DNA from: Spisula solida
Lineage: Eukaryota > Mollusca > Bivalvia > Venerida > Mactridae
Direction: 5' to 3'
Assembly: GCA_947247005.1 (NCBI GenBank)
Contig: OX365950.1
Span: 51,684,761 to 51,748,760, forward strand
Length of the DNA stretch: 64,000 bases
Part shown: one piece after another, positions 46,663 through 59,078 of the stretch
Layout: each line of letters starts with the position of its first letter
Numbering within the stretch: position 1 is the first letter of the stretch
The notes under the pieces: model-generated
The model's input: the letters and a program-made list of their open reading frames with translations, nothing else
What the model was told of the DNA's origin: nothing
The model's database searches: none
Translations under genes and position numbers: made by a program

Positions 46663-49600
46663 CTGTAAATAATATATGCCATGTAGTATACATCAAAGTA
46701 TTAAACTTACTCTGATTTCATACATTTTAGAAGTTAAATCTAACGTTATGTCTTATTTGCTTACATAATCTTATTTAAGAAATAAAAATCTGTTCGCGTA
46801 TATTGTCGGTGAATAAAACACGGGCAGGAGTTCGGATGTGGAAAAATTAAATCACGAGTGCGTAGCACAAGTGATTTAATTTTCCGCATCCGAACAAAGG
46901 TCCTTACTATGTCCAATATCAATAGAAACTTGTGGAATGCTATAAATTCGCTCAGGTTGATATCCTTTGTTAATTCCTTTGTTCACCAAAACACGACAAT
47001 TTCACGTCAAAAACACAATTACGTCCAGTTTTTAATACATCACAGGTCTCAGTAACACACGTACTTAATAAATTATCTATTGTCCATTTAAAATCCGACT
47101 TCAAATGTTCGATGAACTTTTTTTTCCCCATTTTTTCAGAGAGCGAAATTTTTAACCTGCCCGCCATATCAAGGGACGTAACTCGAACGGAACTGTTCGT
47201 TTAAGATATTTTCAGGAATATCATGACCAACAACATCACATCCAAAAAGATCATATTAAGTCAGACAGAAAAGGCAGCACTCAACTTAACCAGCCGAGTA
47301 CAGAAAACGTTAAAAACACACACAGCACAATGCTAAGCTGAACCAACCGAGCACAGGCACATAAAACACATACAAGGCACAATGCCCAACTAAACAAGCA
47401 AAGATCCAAATTCTTTATCAGTATCGTACCTGAAATCTTCGCCTTTAACAGATATATGACTCTCGTGTAGGGAGATCGGTATCTTGAACGTGACTTTCTG
47501 GTCCAAGTCAGGCGTTATGCTTGTCTTCTTCACCTCGAATTCTCTCATTAGATCAAGAAAGTCGTCTTTATGCTCCCTATATTTGGAAATAAAACATAAG
47601 CAAAACAAATACAATATACACATTTCAGTCAGAGGCACTTAGTTTAAAAGTATCTGAGTCAAAATTGTCTGAGCTCGAAAGCTGGTACCAAATTTTTTTA
47701 CAGTTGTCACAGCAAACACGGATACCAGTTCCTGGAACGTCATATCCGTTGCGGATAAAAAAAGATTATATTAAGTCAGACAGGGAAGGCAGCACTCAAC
47801 TTCAGTTAGTTCAGTTACCAATTTTCTAGGGCTGCTTTCAGCAGTTCAGCCGTTCAGCCACCCTTTGACATTTAGACTTCCCCTGTTCATTGGGCTACCT
47901 ATGGAAACCTACGTTCGAGTCTCCCTGGGGAGACTATTCCTCTCCTGGTGGTTGTGCAGCCAACATCGATCTTCGGCGCCCAGGACTATCGAACATGTTC
48001 AGACACAGCCCTCACAGGTACCAATTCACACCTTGGTCGAGTGGAGCATGTGGGTTATTCGTCCTCAGAGAAATTAAGCAGTGGTCCAGACGGGGGTTGA
48101 ACCCGGGACCTCTCGATCCAGAAGCACGCGCCCTACCTCTAGGCATCCGATCCCCACATAACTTAACTTAACTTAACCAGCCGAGAACAGAAAACATTAA
48201 AACACACAAATCACAATGCCCAACTGAACCAACCGCCCTGCGAGCACAGGAAACATAAAACACATAAAGACACAATGCCCAACTAAACAAGCGCAGATCC
48301 GCCCAAGTCCAAGCTATCGAAAAGTACAATAAATTGTAACTAGCTGAATGACCCAGTTTCCACAGCAAAAGGACTACAATCCGCTTTAGCTGTAAGAAAT
48401 CTTAAAACGAAGAAGTGCCCAACACACTACCGACCAAGAAAATTAAACACCCCTAGTCTCATTGTTTAAAAGCTGAATAGAAAAGATTCAGCAAACAAAA
48501 GGCAGAAAGCCTACGCTGAATGACCTTGTTACAACAGTAAAACTGCTGAACTACATTGTTTTAGCAGCATTTAGTCTCAAAAGTTAAGTAACAGTATTAA
48601 AACGTTGAAAGGCCCGATTTCAGCAACAAAAAATCTGAAAACCTTAAGACGAGTGACCCAGTTTCAATAAGTAAACTGACGTAATTGAACAAATCGAGAT
48701 ATGACGTAATGAACAAAGTCATTAAGAATTGCAAGCAATACAGAAGTCCCCTACCGGCTTAAAGCTATTTTCAATGTTTCTGTTGCCATAGCACCCACAA
48801 TTCCCGTCAGAACCAAAACTGACGGACTGATGGCAAACCAATAGTCCCCTCCGGTCAAAATCCGGTAGGGGACTTAAATTGAATGAACCAGGTAGGATGC
48901 GAATCGCGGGGACGAAATAGTAAGAGGACAACCGGCAAATACGAATAAATAACTCCTCGTTCCATATAACTTTTGGCCCCGGTCAAACATGGCCGCTTCC
49001 CAACATTCTCTCTGTATAGAGTACACTCATATACTTTTGACTCAGATAATTTGAAACCATGTACCTATGATTTCAGTGTGACGTAGCAATTCAATAAGCA
49101 AAGTGTCATACATTGATCTCTTGATAGAATGAACGATAAAATACTAGTTAATTGACCAACAATCCGCTGGATGTCACTTTGCATATGAATACCCAGGTAT
49201 GTAAACAAGAAATTAGTCTATAGGCAAAAGGTTAGACTTACTACATAACAAAATATGAGCCTAAACAAACTCAACGTTATGCAATCTTCACTATTTAAAT
49301 GCTCACAATCATAATTGTGAATTTGCGTACAATCACAATGGCTTGCCTCGTTTACATCCGGCTATTTCACATCGACTACAAGCATCGCATCTGTATCATA
49401 TGTTACATATCTGCGCCTTCGGTCAATAGTTCAACCAGGCCCAATGTGGGTTCAAACTCTAGACCATCAATAAACTTGTACTATAAGGTATAAGGTAGTC
49501 TGTATAAACAGACCCTATGTTTAACTGAAGGAGACAACTCATCATGTGTACTGTTTTCCATGAAATCATTTCCCTTTGCATCCTCAAACATACATGAAGA

Positions 49601-52600
49601 TAAAGGCTGGTTCCCGTCCCCAATCTTACATTACATTAGATCTGTAAGATTTGGGACGGGAACCAGACTAACATAGATAATCAAGCCCAAAATAAATCTA
49701 GCTAAATTTAAAAAAAAAGTTATGATAATTGATTGACAAAATATTATCTAGTCGGGTTGTCAGATTATAAACAACATTGTACAATGGATTGCGAAGTGAG
49801 ATTAATAAAAACTAACCTTTGAAAGGCTTCCATGACTTCATCGTCAGTGATATCTGTCAGGAATGCTAGAAATGTTTCGTCTATTGTAGTACCACCCCAG
49901 GGACCACCGTTAGCTTTATACAGTTCTCTTACAGTACCATCAACTTGCGTCTCGTGAACTGTGATGTCAACCGTGCCACCTGTAAATAATGTACAGTAAA
50001 AAATCTTCTTAAGACCACCCCAAAATCAACACAACCAGTGTCAGGTCCATGTTCATTGTTTTGCATCTTAAAGAAAGTGCTTTATTTCTTTGGAGCTTGG
50101 GAATCACTTTAAAGGTAGCATCGCTGTACCATTTGAGATTGTTACTAGTTATTAAACTCGTCGACAAAAACAATATGACACTCGGCATATCATTTTATCC
50201 ACTAGTTTAATAAAACTCGTATGTAATGAGCACTCATGCAAGATCCTCTATGTATTGGAGGAAATAAAATATCTATATTTAAACAGCCTCTAAATGTTAA
50301 TACCAAGTAAATGATAAAAGACAGTAACAAATCGGACAGGACAGGAAGCAAACAACAGAAACAACAGTGCACGAAAGACTAAAAAATAACTGTGTACAAA
50401 TGGCTAGATCTGCATAAAAGTGACCCCAGTCATAACCGTTAATAATTAAATAATAAGATAGGAAGACTTTAATATATAATACATATATAACGCTTTGTGG
50501 CTTTATAAAAACACTATTACATGACATAACCGTTCATTTGTAATGGCGAGTAACATACGTACCTATTATATCCAGCGTTTCAAAACATTTTTGATACAAC
50601 GGACTTTGTAAAACGTCAGGAAGATAAATTAAATCGAGTATGGTAAAATGACTTAAACACTCAAAACCACAAATTAAAGTGAAAACATAATGTTTACAAA
50701 CTATGGCATTACATTTTCATGTGAATAAGTTTAATTGAAAAAATGAAGATTGAGCAGTATTAAGCAATGATTATATATTAAACTATAAATTCCCTGGCTT
50801 AGGTTGAAAAGGATGCAAATGCAATTTACGACATTAAAATACCTATCTGCATCACAAGGCACTCCTTATAATCCCATATGCATGAAAATCGGAACAGGTC
50901 ATGTTGACCAAACCGAAGTTGAAAAAGCTTATTTTTCCATACGTAAAGAGTAGTTTTCAGACAGGTTGTTCTTGCTTTCTCAAATTATCATTGTACTTAC
51001 GACTTTTTTCTTCTAAGCCAATGAATTGTCAATTGGGAATAAAACATACCTCCAGCATCTAGGACCAGATACTTCTTACCAGGTGCGAAACACGTGATAC
51101 TATTACCGGACACACCCACCACTCTTTCTACAGGTAGGTATCTACAGAACATGGACGCTGCTTCCGGTTCCAGAGCCAGTGACAGGTGAGTGGTCTCTAT
51201 ACCAGCCTAGTATGGTAAATAACATATCATGTGACGGAAGTGGCTTCGGGTTTAAATTATATCAGTATTCGAGTACAAGTGGAATAACGTTACTAGTTTC
51301 CTTAGAACAGTCAGTAAATGTTCAGTACAACCTTTCTAGAGCGACACCTACAGGAAAATATTAGTTTGGTTGTGGTACAGAGGTTGTTGCCTTTGAGAGA
51401 TATGTACGCATAGTAAATGTATAGTAAATTTTCACTTCTGGAAGAAAATTATTATGTGGCTTAAAAGAGGTTTTGCTCTATATAGCGGCCGCTCTCTAGA
51501 GGTTGTACTGTACATGGTTGGATACACAGTAACATTTCACCAAAAGGACTATCTTTGTCCTAATAATGTATTTAAATAAAATAACAGAAACTAACTCCAG
51601 GATATTAATTTTATACAATGTTTCAACACAGGTATTGTGCCTTCATCAAGTTAATTGGGAAAAACATAACAATGTACAAATCTTTGGAATTATATAGTCT
51701 CAACAATCAGCTTTTGTTTTAAAGTATACACATGTAATCACAACAATGGCATCGAACTGTGTGCCTCCCTCGCACACTGGTTAGAGTGCTTGTTGTCTAA
51801 TCTGGTGACCCGGGTCCAAATACGGATGGAGGCAATCATATGCCTGCAATGTTTCAGCAGAAAACTGTCTAGCAAATAAAGGCTATGCTTGGCAATTAGA
51901 AATTGTCATGTACGCCATGTGTAGACTTAAGTGATATCTAGCAGTCAATTTTGGAGCTATGTAACATTATCAACACCACATACTGCAGACGTGTTAGTAC
52001 ATCACTATGATAATGTCTTTCAAACATCCACCCCATTAATTCCACAGGTAAATGTATCATTGATAAAGACTTTTTTTGCATAAATTGATATACAATTAAG
52101 ATATATAAATTAAATTAAACAAAATTCTATTTCGAAGATACAGTTACCTGTGATTAATTCAAGACGTATTCATTGACTTTGTATGTGGTTTGTATACTTA
52201 CAGTTATAGCCGCCTCCCTCATGAACTGTTTTGCTGTGTCATCCCAGATAGCTGGTACAGTAAGCACCCAATGTGTCTCATGTTCACGTAGTCCATAATC
52301 TCTCTCCTCACAGGATTGTATTAGGTGATTCCTCAGAAAACGTATGCTTTCTGAAAACACCTTCATTGCCGGCATTTCAAGTCCTTTGTCATCCCTAAGC
52401 ATCGTACCCCTGTTTAGTTCCTGCAAATTAATCAGAAAATAAAAAGTCTGACATGGAAGGCAGCACTCATCTTAACCAGCCGAGCACAGACAACATTAAA
52501 AACGTACAAGGCACAATGCCCTACTAAACAAGTAAAAGATTCGCCCAAGGCCAAGCTGTCGAAAAGTAGAATAAATTAGTTTCAGCAATCAAAAAGCTAA

Positions 52601-53894
52601 AAGCCTTAGCTGAATGACCAAGTGCCAACAGTAAAACGGCTTCAATCACACCATGCAGTTCAATTATGGTCGGCATACATTTTTCAAAATCATCAACATT
52701 CGAAACGTATTGAAATTAAATATGAATGAGATTAATATGTGTGAGGATAGTAATAGTGTACTACATGTGACTCAAAACCTAAGATATCTGCGTTTTTTGT
52801 TAATACTAATTTAGTTTAGGTAAATTGTAAAAAAAGATATTTACAACTTATATTTATCAACCTCGACACCTCATTCCTGATGTTATCCATCATCATGAGA
52901 GCCAGAAGTCAGTTTTCTCTAATGTGCTTCAGTAATAAACTGACTCTATAAAAGTAAAAGGTTAATTGATTATTATTGTGTCTCTCTATTGAAAGGGCCG
53001 CCCATTTAATTTTTTGACACCTACTAGTATTTCCTTATCTTAAAACATTTCGATCCTTCAACGCTTAGCAACACTCGCAACCGACAGGTATTATTTATTT
53101 TGAAACTATTTGGAGTTGCTCGAAATGGCCTCATCAGGACATCTATTCATTATCCACCAAGCCATAGAGACGGTGTATTTACATTTATATTTTATAAATC
53201 AGAACAAATTGACATGGTGTTAGACTGTAGGTTTTTCAAAAACACGGACAGTTAATTTAAAACTACATGGCAGGTTAAATGGACATGTCGCTGGCAAATG
53301 AGAAGAGGGTCGTAAGTACAAAAACGCTTTTTTGAGATAACAAGAACAGATGTCTGAAAAATGTTCTCTTTACTGATTGAAAAACAAGCTTTAATCTTCA
53401 ACTTCAGTTTGGTCAACATGACATGTTCCGATTTTCATAAAAATAGGCTCATAAGAAGCATCTTGTGATGCAGATTTCAAAGGTGTATGGTTCTTATAAG
53501 GTCATAAGTCGCACTAGCACTTACGACCGACCCTTTCATTCTAAGCCAGCGATGTGCTAACCTTGTTTTCATACAGCAACATCTTGAATCTCTTGTAATA
53601 AAACCAGTCTTTATGCCCTTCTTCCATAGCAAGTTCTGCATACTTGTCTTCCGCTTCATACCCGAAACTGTGCAGCGATTGGTCAGGGCGGAACAGTATA
53701 CACGATGACGTCTTCAAGGAGGAGGGCCTTCCCGCTCCAGAGTGCCATTGATTGGCTACTATTTTTAGCGGATCACTTTCAAACTCTGAGTGGAATGACA
53801 TGGCATATCCGGAGTATGTTGTTCCAAAGTCTATGGCTGCCACATGTAAGCGTGGCTTCATAGCGGCTGCCACAACAGGGATCCCTTTAGACAT
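45909..53894 (-). CDS. HSPA12: HSPA12-type heat shock 70 kDa-like protein, complete six-exon CDS
   Basis: Coding exons in gene order are 53562-53894, 52202-52420, 51050-51206, 49817-49979, 47430-47576 and 45909-46662. They join in phase to 1773 bp, 590 residues plus stop. ATP-binding signatures are visible: phosphate-1 IDFGTTYSGY (21-30), VLTVPAIWDD in exon 2, LALEPEAAS in exon 3, phosphate-2 DAGGGTVD (234-241, codon 237 split between exons), and adenosine-site MVGGFSES (399-406). The C-terminal half follows HSPA12 proteins (KHTYGVQI, RGFSVEMIYG) and lacks the classical Hsp70 substrate domain and EEVD tail. HSPA12 proteins are divergent cytosolic Hsp70-like ATPases of uncertain client range, and the family is known to be expanded in bivalves. 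The start ATG has a strong context (CCACCATGT) and lies 41 nt after an acceptor, so a 5' UTR exon lies further upstream. AATAAA on this strand at 45893-45898 is close to the stop. Confidence 0.95.
46831..46896. repeat. Short fold-back in HSPA12-like intron 5
   Basis: The arms GTTCGGATGTGGAAAAATTA and TAATTTTCCGCATCCGAAC pair over about 26 bp, with centre CGAGTGCGTAGCACAA. Confidence 0.8.
47245..47409 (+). repeat. R1 repeat copy in HSPA12-like intron 5
   Basis: It contains AAAAAGATCATATTAAGTCA, GGCAGCACTCAACTTAACCA and two roughly 52-bp subunits ending AAGGCACAATGCCCAACTAA. It ends about 20 nt from the exon 5 donor. Confidence 0.75.
47430..47576 (-). CDS. HSPA12: HSPA12-like fifth coding exon
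   Basis: It encodes REHKDDFLDLMREFEVKKTS through KVTFKIPISLHE to KGEDF. The acceptor is AAATATAG and the donor GTACGA. The dispersed R1 repeat ends about 20 nt beyond the donor. Confidence 0.92.
47760..48880 (+). repeat. Long R1 copy interrupted by a SINE, in HSPA12-like intron 4
   Basis: It begins AAAAAAGATTATATTAAGTC and is split at GCACTCAACTT by the SINE at 47884-48165. It resumes TTAACCAGCCGAGAACAG and continues through repeated blocks (GCTGAATGACCCAGTTTC). An inverted repeat AAGTCCCCTACCGG / CCGGTAGGGGACTT occurs at 48744 and 48861. Confidence 0.65.
47884..48165 (-). mobile_element. Second SINE family, copy 1
   Basis: On the minus strand a tRNA-like head (B-box GGGTTCAACCCCC, complement of 48096-48108) is followed by a body with CCACTCGACCAAGGTGTGAA and GGTACCTGTGAGGGCTGTGT, ending at GGTAGCCCAATG. 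The copy at 63745-64000 shares this body on the other strand. Confidence 0.7.
49608..49669. repeat. Short fold-back in HSPA12-like intron 4
   Basis: The arms CTGGTTCCCGTCCCCAATCT and AGATTTGGGACGGGAACCAG pair with one bulge around a short AT-rich loop. Confidence 0.8.
49817..49979 (-). CDS. HSPA12: HSPA12-like fourth coding exon
   Basis: It encodes GTVDITVHETQVDGTVRELY through GGPWGGTTIDETFLAFL to DDEVMEAFQ. GGPWGGTxID is typical of HSPA12. The acceptor is TATTTACAG and the donor GTTAGT. Confidence 0.94.
51050..51206 (-). CDS. HSPA12: HSPA12-like third coding exon
   Basis: It encodes AGIETTHLSLALEPEAASM through KKYLVLDAG. The glycine run of phosphate-2 is split by the intron. The acceptor is CATACTAG and the donor GTATGT. 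Confidence 0.94.
51760..51833 (+). pseudogene. tRNA-like sequence in HSPA12-like intron 2
   Basis: GCCTCCC and GGATGGAGGC can pair as an acceptor arm and GCACACTGGTTAGAGTGC forms a D-arm-like stem. The B-box region (CGGGTCCAAATAC) is poor. It is probably a tRNA pseudogene or SINE head. Confidence 0.45.
52202..52420 (-). CDS. HSPA12: HSPA12-like second coding exon
   Basis: It encodes 73 residues in phase 0 at both ends, from ELNRGTMLRDDKG to MREAAIT, including THWVLTVPAIWDDTAKQF. The acceptor is TTTGCAG and the donor GTAAGT. Confidence 0.94.
52441..52640 (+). repeat. R1 repeat copy in HSPA12-like intron 1
   Basis: It contains GGAAGGCAGCACTCATCTTA, GAGCACAGACAACATTAAAA, AAGGCACAATGCCCTACTAA and the downstream block AGCTGAATGACCAAGTG. 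It starts about 20 nt from the intron 1 acceptor. Confidence 0.75.
52804..52925 (-). mobile_element. SINE 3' fragment in HSPA12-like intron 1
   Basis: It shares ACCTCGACACCTCATTCCTG and ATGTTATCCATC with the SINEs at 15101, 34503 and 63309. The tRNA head is missing. Confidence 0.65.
53283..53557. mobile_element. MITE-C copy 2, abutting the HSPA12-like exon 1 donor
   Basis: It runs from ACATGTCGCTGGCAAATGAG to CATTCTAAGCCAGCGATGTG. The interior matches 14497-14751 (CAACTTCAGTTTGGTCAACA, CATAAGAAGCATCTTGTGAT). The right terminus lies about 5 nt inside the intron. Confidence 0.85.
53562..53894 (-). CDS. HSPA12: HSPA12-like exon with start codon and phosphate-1 motif
   Basis: It encodes 111 residues from MSKGIPVVAAAMKPRLHVAA to FKMLLYENK. 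The exon itself begins at 53936 after acceptor TTCTCTTCAG, so 42 nt are 5' UTR. The donor hexamer GTTAGC is immediately followed by the terminus of a MITE. Confidence 0.93.
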
Positions 53895-56449
53895 GGTGGG
53901 TAGCTTTAGATATTCTACAAAGGGAAATAACTGGCTCTGAAGAGAATGCACAACAATAACCAACATATATATGTTATTGTCAGTAAGTCTAAATTCTTTT
54001 TAGAATCAATATTTTGTCAAAGCATAATTAACGGTTACATGTCTACATTATATGTGCATTTAAGATTAAGATTATAGGTGCATGATTACATATTAGAAAG
54101 TGCGTTGATATTTTGTAGTTGGTCATTAAAAACTGAAGAAGTGTGTATTGATCGTGGAGTGATGAGTAAACAGACCGACTCCCGACTCGAGGGTCATGTT
54201 TGAATACAGTATCATTACGAATTGTGAAATCTCTGATTTTGGCATTCATCCAAATAAATAACATTCAAAGGGAGTTCAATGTAAAATTAATCCTCGAATT
54301 GAAACTTTAGAGAACTTCGACGTTTTGCGCCTCGAACCTATACACAGGGGTTCCACTAGTTTCTGAATCTGAAGTTTACCATTTTATAGGCAAAATACCC
54401 GTGATCTTAAGAACAAATGCCATTTCAAACCAAAATGTTGAGTGTCAAATTGTGGCTTTGTGGAATTTTCAAGGATCAAAACCCCTTCTCCCGAGTCAAA
54501 TGGAACCCCTGATACCACCACCTCTATGAATATTATATGTAACGTTCAAGAAGACTTGGAAAGACACAGTACTTACAGAGGACAGTTGATTCCAATTAAA
54601 ACTCCATACATACAATCACGTCGGTATATTCGCTAACTAACCACAGAAATGTAATTTACTTCTTCTTTCGTTTTCACATCTGCTTGTTTTGTGTTTAAAT
54701 ATAGGTTGAGTTGTAGTCTATTTTTGCAGCGAGATAAATAAATCGTAGCGATATGCTTGAGGTAGTAACTGATCTTCTTACCAAGTCAGCAAACATAAAA
54801 ATTAATGCAGAATTAACCTTCAATGACTAACGTTTTCCGATAACTCGAAGTGTCAGAAGGCCTTTGAGTCCGGAGTCTGACACTACGAGATACTGGAAAA
54901 CTGCTTAGGAGAGAAGTGGCTGTACAGTGCTTTGTCCTTGAATGGATAAGGCGTATCTGTTTAAATTGCAATTTCCTTTTTGTTGTAAAATGAACAAATT
55001 GCACTTTTATTACCTAATTTTGCCTTTAAACATTGGACATATTTTTGAAAGATTCTTATTTCGTACTATTACCGAAATAAAATGAACACACACGTATGTA
55101 CAACACTTGTAAACATTGTCACCGCGTATAAACCAAATCACTGTACTCATTATTGCAATCCTATATAATTTAACGTGTATTCATTTTTGTGATTTAAACA
55201 TCCGGTGATTGTCATCACTGTACTCATTATTGCAATCCTATATAATCCAACGTGTACTCATTATTGCGATAACCGGAAGTTTACTCGTTTATTGTGATTG
55301 TGGTGTATAGTTGGCCGGTGATAACCCTAGCCTTTGTTTACAATGAAAATGCAAATTAAATGCATTTTCGATGTCCATTCTTGTTCATCTTGTTAATATT
55401 TACTTATTATGATATACCCTTTAACGTAATCCGTCCATCATTAGCCGACGTAATTTCGTGTTATTACGGGAAACTTCGGTACCGTCCGGAAAATATTACA
55501 AACATCCGTAAACATTAAATAATTTTATTTTACGGTATTCACATCAATAAATCTGCTTAATAAATTATTTCTTGGCAATTAGATTTGACGATCGTTAAAA
55601 AGATAAATTTAAAATAAAAAAAAATAGGGACGAGTTCCTTCCCTTTGATATTCGAAGTCATAGAAACGCTCGCGAATAAAGCGCCGAAATGACTTGGCGA
55701 GCAGACTTTATTCTCGACGTGAGGTGTTATTCGGAAGGGTTGAGGAGTATCATCAGTCTAAATTACATTGGTTAGCACCACTGTGAGGAAGAATACCGTT
55801 ATTCTTATGAATGTTCGGTTGAAAACGATGCAAATCTCGGAAACTAACATTGAGAAAACGAAAGTAGAAATATTTCTGTTGCACCATTTCGTCGAGAATA
55901 TACTCAATAGTGCAAACTAGCCTATGTTGATGTTCATCACGATGCTTCTCAACTTCATTGAGGTAAAACTTACTAAACATTGTGTTCTTGATCAAATTTT
56001 TTTATTCTTGTATAACTTGTGCAATCTTCCGTCAGGTGAGCGTTATAGGTTCCATTTTACATCTTGTTATTGTCAGCTCGACTGTACTTGGTCATTTTCA
56101 ATTCAGAACTATTCTGATTTTGAATGGTTATTTTTTTGATCTTCGTGTATGCATAGTGTTATTTTAACTAGATCAAATGGATAATTTGGTTTAAAAAGCC
56201 CAGGGGTAGTCTAACTTGTTTTTTTTGTAAAAGATGTAGGCCTACAAAGGATAGCCCATGTGTCTACCTGTACATATTTGTGAAAGAACTAGACTCCAGG
56301 AACCGAAATAGCTTTGTAGTAGCCGCAGGTCTATTGTTTAGCTTGCTTGACTTGTAACCGTGAAAGCCGGGTTCAAGGTCCAGTCCCTTTTTTCGCTGAA
56401 TTGTGTAGAGGCCCGGGGCCTTTTGTTTTGCGAAAAACCTCAAAATTAG

Positions 56450-56760
56450 GGTGGCAAGGTGGTCGAGTAGATAACGCACTTGACTACTGATCGAGAGGTC
56501 CAGGGTTCGAATCTCGGCCGGGACACTCGGTCATTTATGAAACGCTTTTCAGTGTTTCCCAACCAACTTGAGATAATCTGGTTGGAAACCAAGAGGTAGT
56601 CTCGTGTGTATCGGTGCTATACACCGGGCACGTTAAAGAACCAGGGAGTCTTTTAGGAACGAGCTAGGGTAACGCACCCGGATTTCTTGTATCACAACCC
56701 TTCAGCAAAAACACAGGACCCCATTGGAAATAAGTTGCACTTTCATGGGTTATACTTGAC
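56450..56760 (+). mobile_element. SINE with Ser-type tRNA-like head
   Basis: The head GGTGGCAAGGTGGTCGAGTA with a CTTGA/TCGAG anticodon stem (loop CTACTGA) and B-box GGGTTCGAATCTC is followed by a body with TCGGTGCTATACACCGGGCA and GTTAAAGAACCAGG. That body block is shared with the SINE at 59241. Confidence 0.75.
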
Positions 56761-59022
56761 CGAAAGGCCTAAATAATTACACATACTAATACACAAAATT
56801 GTGAAAAAGTGGGCGCAGAAACTTTCAAATTGTTATAAACTAAGTGCGATAAATAATCAAATTGTGAAATAATTTTTTCAGATGTTAGCTCAATTTTTGT
56901 CCACTTGTCCCAAACATGCATGTTATGATATAATACTTCATATCAAGTCCAGGAATATATGATTTTTATCAACGTTTGGTTTGTTTGGTGCTTTATAGTG
57001 AAGTTGTGAAGGGGCCTTTAGAAATTGTGAAAGGGGCCTGTAGGAAATTGTGAAGGGCCTTATGAAGGCCCCTTGTATATAGTGAAAAAAAGCCCTAAGT
57101 TCATATATTACTTGTTGCAACATGGATCTGTCTATTCGATAGAAAAACAAAACAAATATATCTGAAATATATTTGAACTGCTACAGGTTCTTATACTAGT
57201 AATTTACCTTAAACATTTCTGCATTAAGTATGCAACATGACACTATAAATCTGCCAAGTCACTTATTGTCAACATATTAAACAACAAGGTTATAATAATT
57301 ATTATTTATATTTGCAGGGAATCAAAGACCTAAAAATAACTTAGGTCTTTGCAGGGAATCAAGAATGAAACAGCTGACATCAAAACTAGAGATGCTGAAG
57401 AAATTTGTGCAGACTTGTGAAAAATGTAAAATTGTACTGTCACTGTGAGGTAATGCATGATTGTATTGTTACAGTTTGTTGTATAAGCAGAAGTAACATG
57501 CGTCCATGTTTTGCAAATACATTGTTCCTAATGCAAAATTTAGGTTAAAATTAAAAACCTATTCCTAATTCAATGATTTGCTTTAATTACTGAGTTGGTG
57601 AACTTTCTGTCTTATAATTGTATACATAATTCAGTTTGGTTGCTAAAATTGTTTTTGGTTGCAGTTACCATGACTATATTCCAAATAAATTCAAATTATA
57701 TTGCACTTCAGTCATAGATCTGTTCTTATAAAATCTGTCTTTATTGGGCTGTCATTGATGATTCCAATATATATCATTGATACATCGATATATCGATTTT
57801 CACATAAAGGTGAACAAGAAACAGACCCATCAGTCATGTATCAGTCACTTAATTTGAATTATACACTATATATGTTTAATATTGGGTATAGATTCAGCTT
57901 TTGAAAAAAGCACCTTTGGTTTAAGTTTAGATTTGATATAATTTGACAATTTCTGAACTTTTATTTTGTTAACATAGCTTTCAAATTAGAAAAAATGGCA
58001 TATCTATAGATTCAATTTTAAGTCATTTATCCATATATTACTACATCTTAGCTTTAAAATGTTTTATGCATTATGTCAAAATCATTTATCTCGTTGCTAT
58101 GGTGACTAATTTCAGAAAAGTACTCTGATTGAGAAAAACGAGGAGTTAGTTGATTAAAACAGTAGTAGCCTTTTTCTAAATGTGAACATTCACAATTTGG
58201 ATGTATATTTTAAAACTTAAACATCATTCTTAAACTTGATACCATTTTGACCAGTCTATGTAAAGAATTGATCAAATGCAGTATTTATAAAGTACTTGTT
58301 ACAACGACTTCAAATAACGCTAGAATGACGCTTGCGACGTCACGCAAAAAGGGTCTGATTAGGGCCTCAACAAAACAGCTGTAACTTCTTTAAAAATTAA
58401 GATACTAACAAAATTTCTTTTGAATTTTGCTTCATTAAGATTACTCTTTTAAACACTAACATATCTCAAAATCAAATTGTTGATCAAAATAGCAGGTTTT
58501 CCTAGAGACTGGCTCATATATAAATATACATATAATATAAATAAACATGCATGTATACATATAATTTTTTCAATTCCGGTACCGTAGTATATGCGGAACA
58601 AGTGCAAATATCATAATATGTATGTTTGTTTATTGATAAGTCTAGATTATCTCCGGCGAACTATATAAAGTTACCTGTTTAATCACGTTGTTTTTCTTAT
58701 TTATATATACCGATAACCCAATGATCAATCATAATAGATACCTAAATTTCCTATTTGATCAAATATCGATTCTCCAGTCACGTGTGTGATAGGACACACA
58801 TACCGTAACGATTGATAACAGCTTCCAGGAATACTAGATTCCTTTTACTTCCTGGTTTGGGGCATTCCAAGTATTTTGAGCTATAAATTATACCCAACAT
58901 ATTTAAGGAAGGTCATATAGATATGTGGTTCCCATGTCAAGCTAGGACAGTTACCATTGACACATTCTCATACTGACTGATTTACCTATATGTCCTATAC
59001 ATGTATACATGCAGTACAAATT

Positions 59023-59078
59023 GAATATTTGAGTTCACAGCTGACAGAAGAGAACTCAAATATTCGTCAGCTGTGAAC
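59023..59078. repeat. Two interleaved inverted repeats
   Basis: GAATATTTGAGTTC (59023-59036) pairs with 59052-59065, and GTTCACAGCTGAC (59033-59045) pairs with 59066-59078. Both are perfect. The order A-B-A'-B' means the two stems cannot form as simple nested hairpins. Confidence 0.9.
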
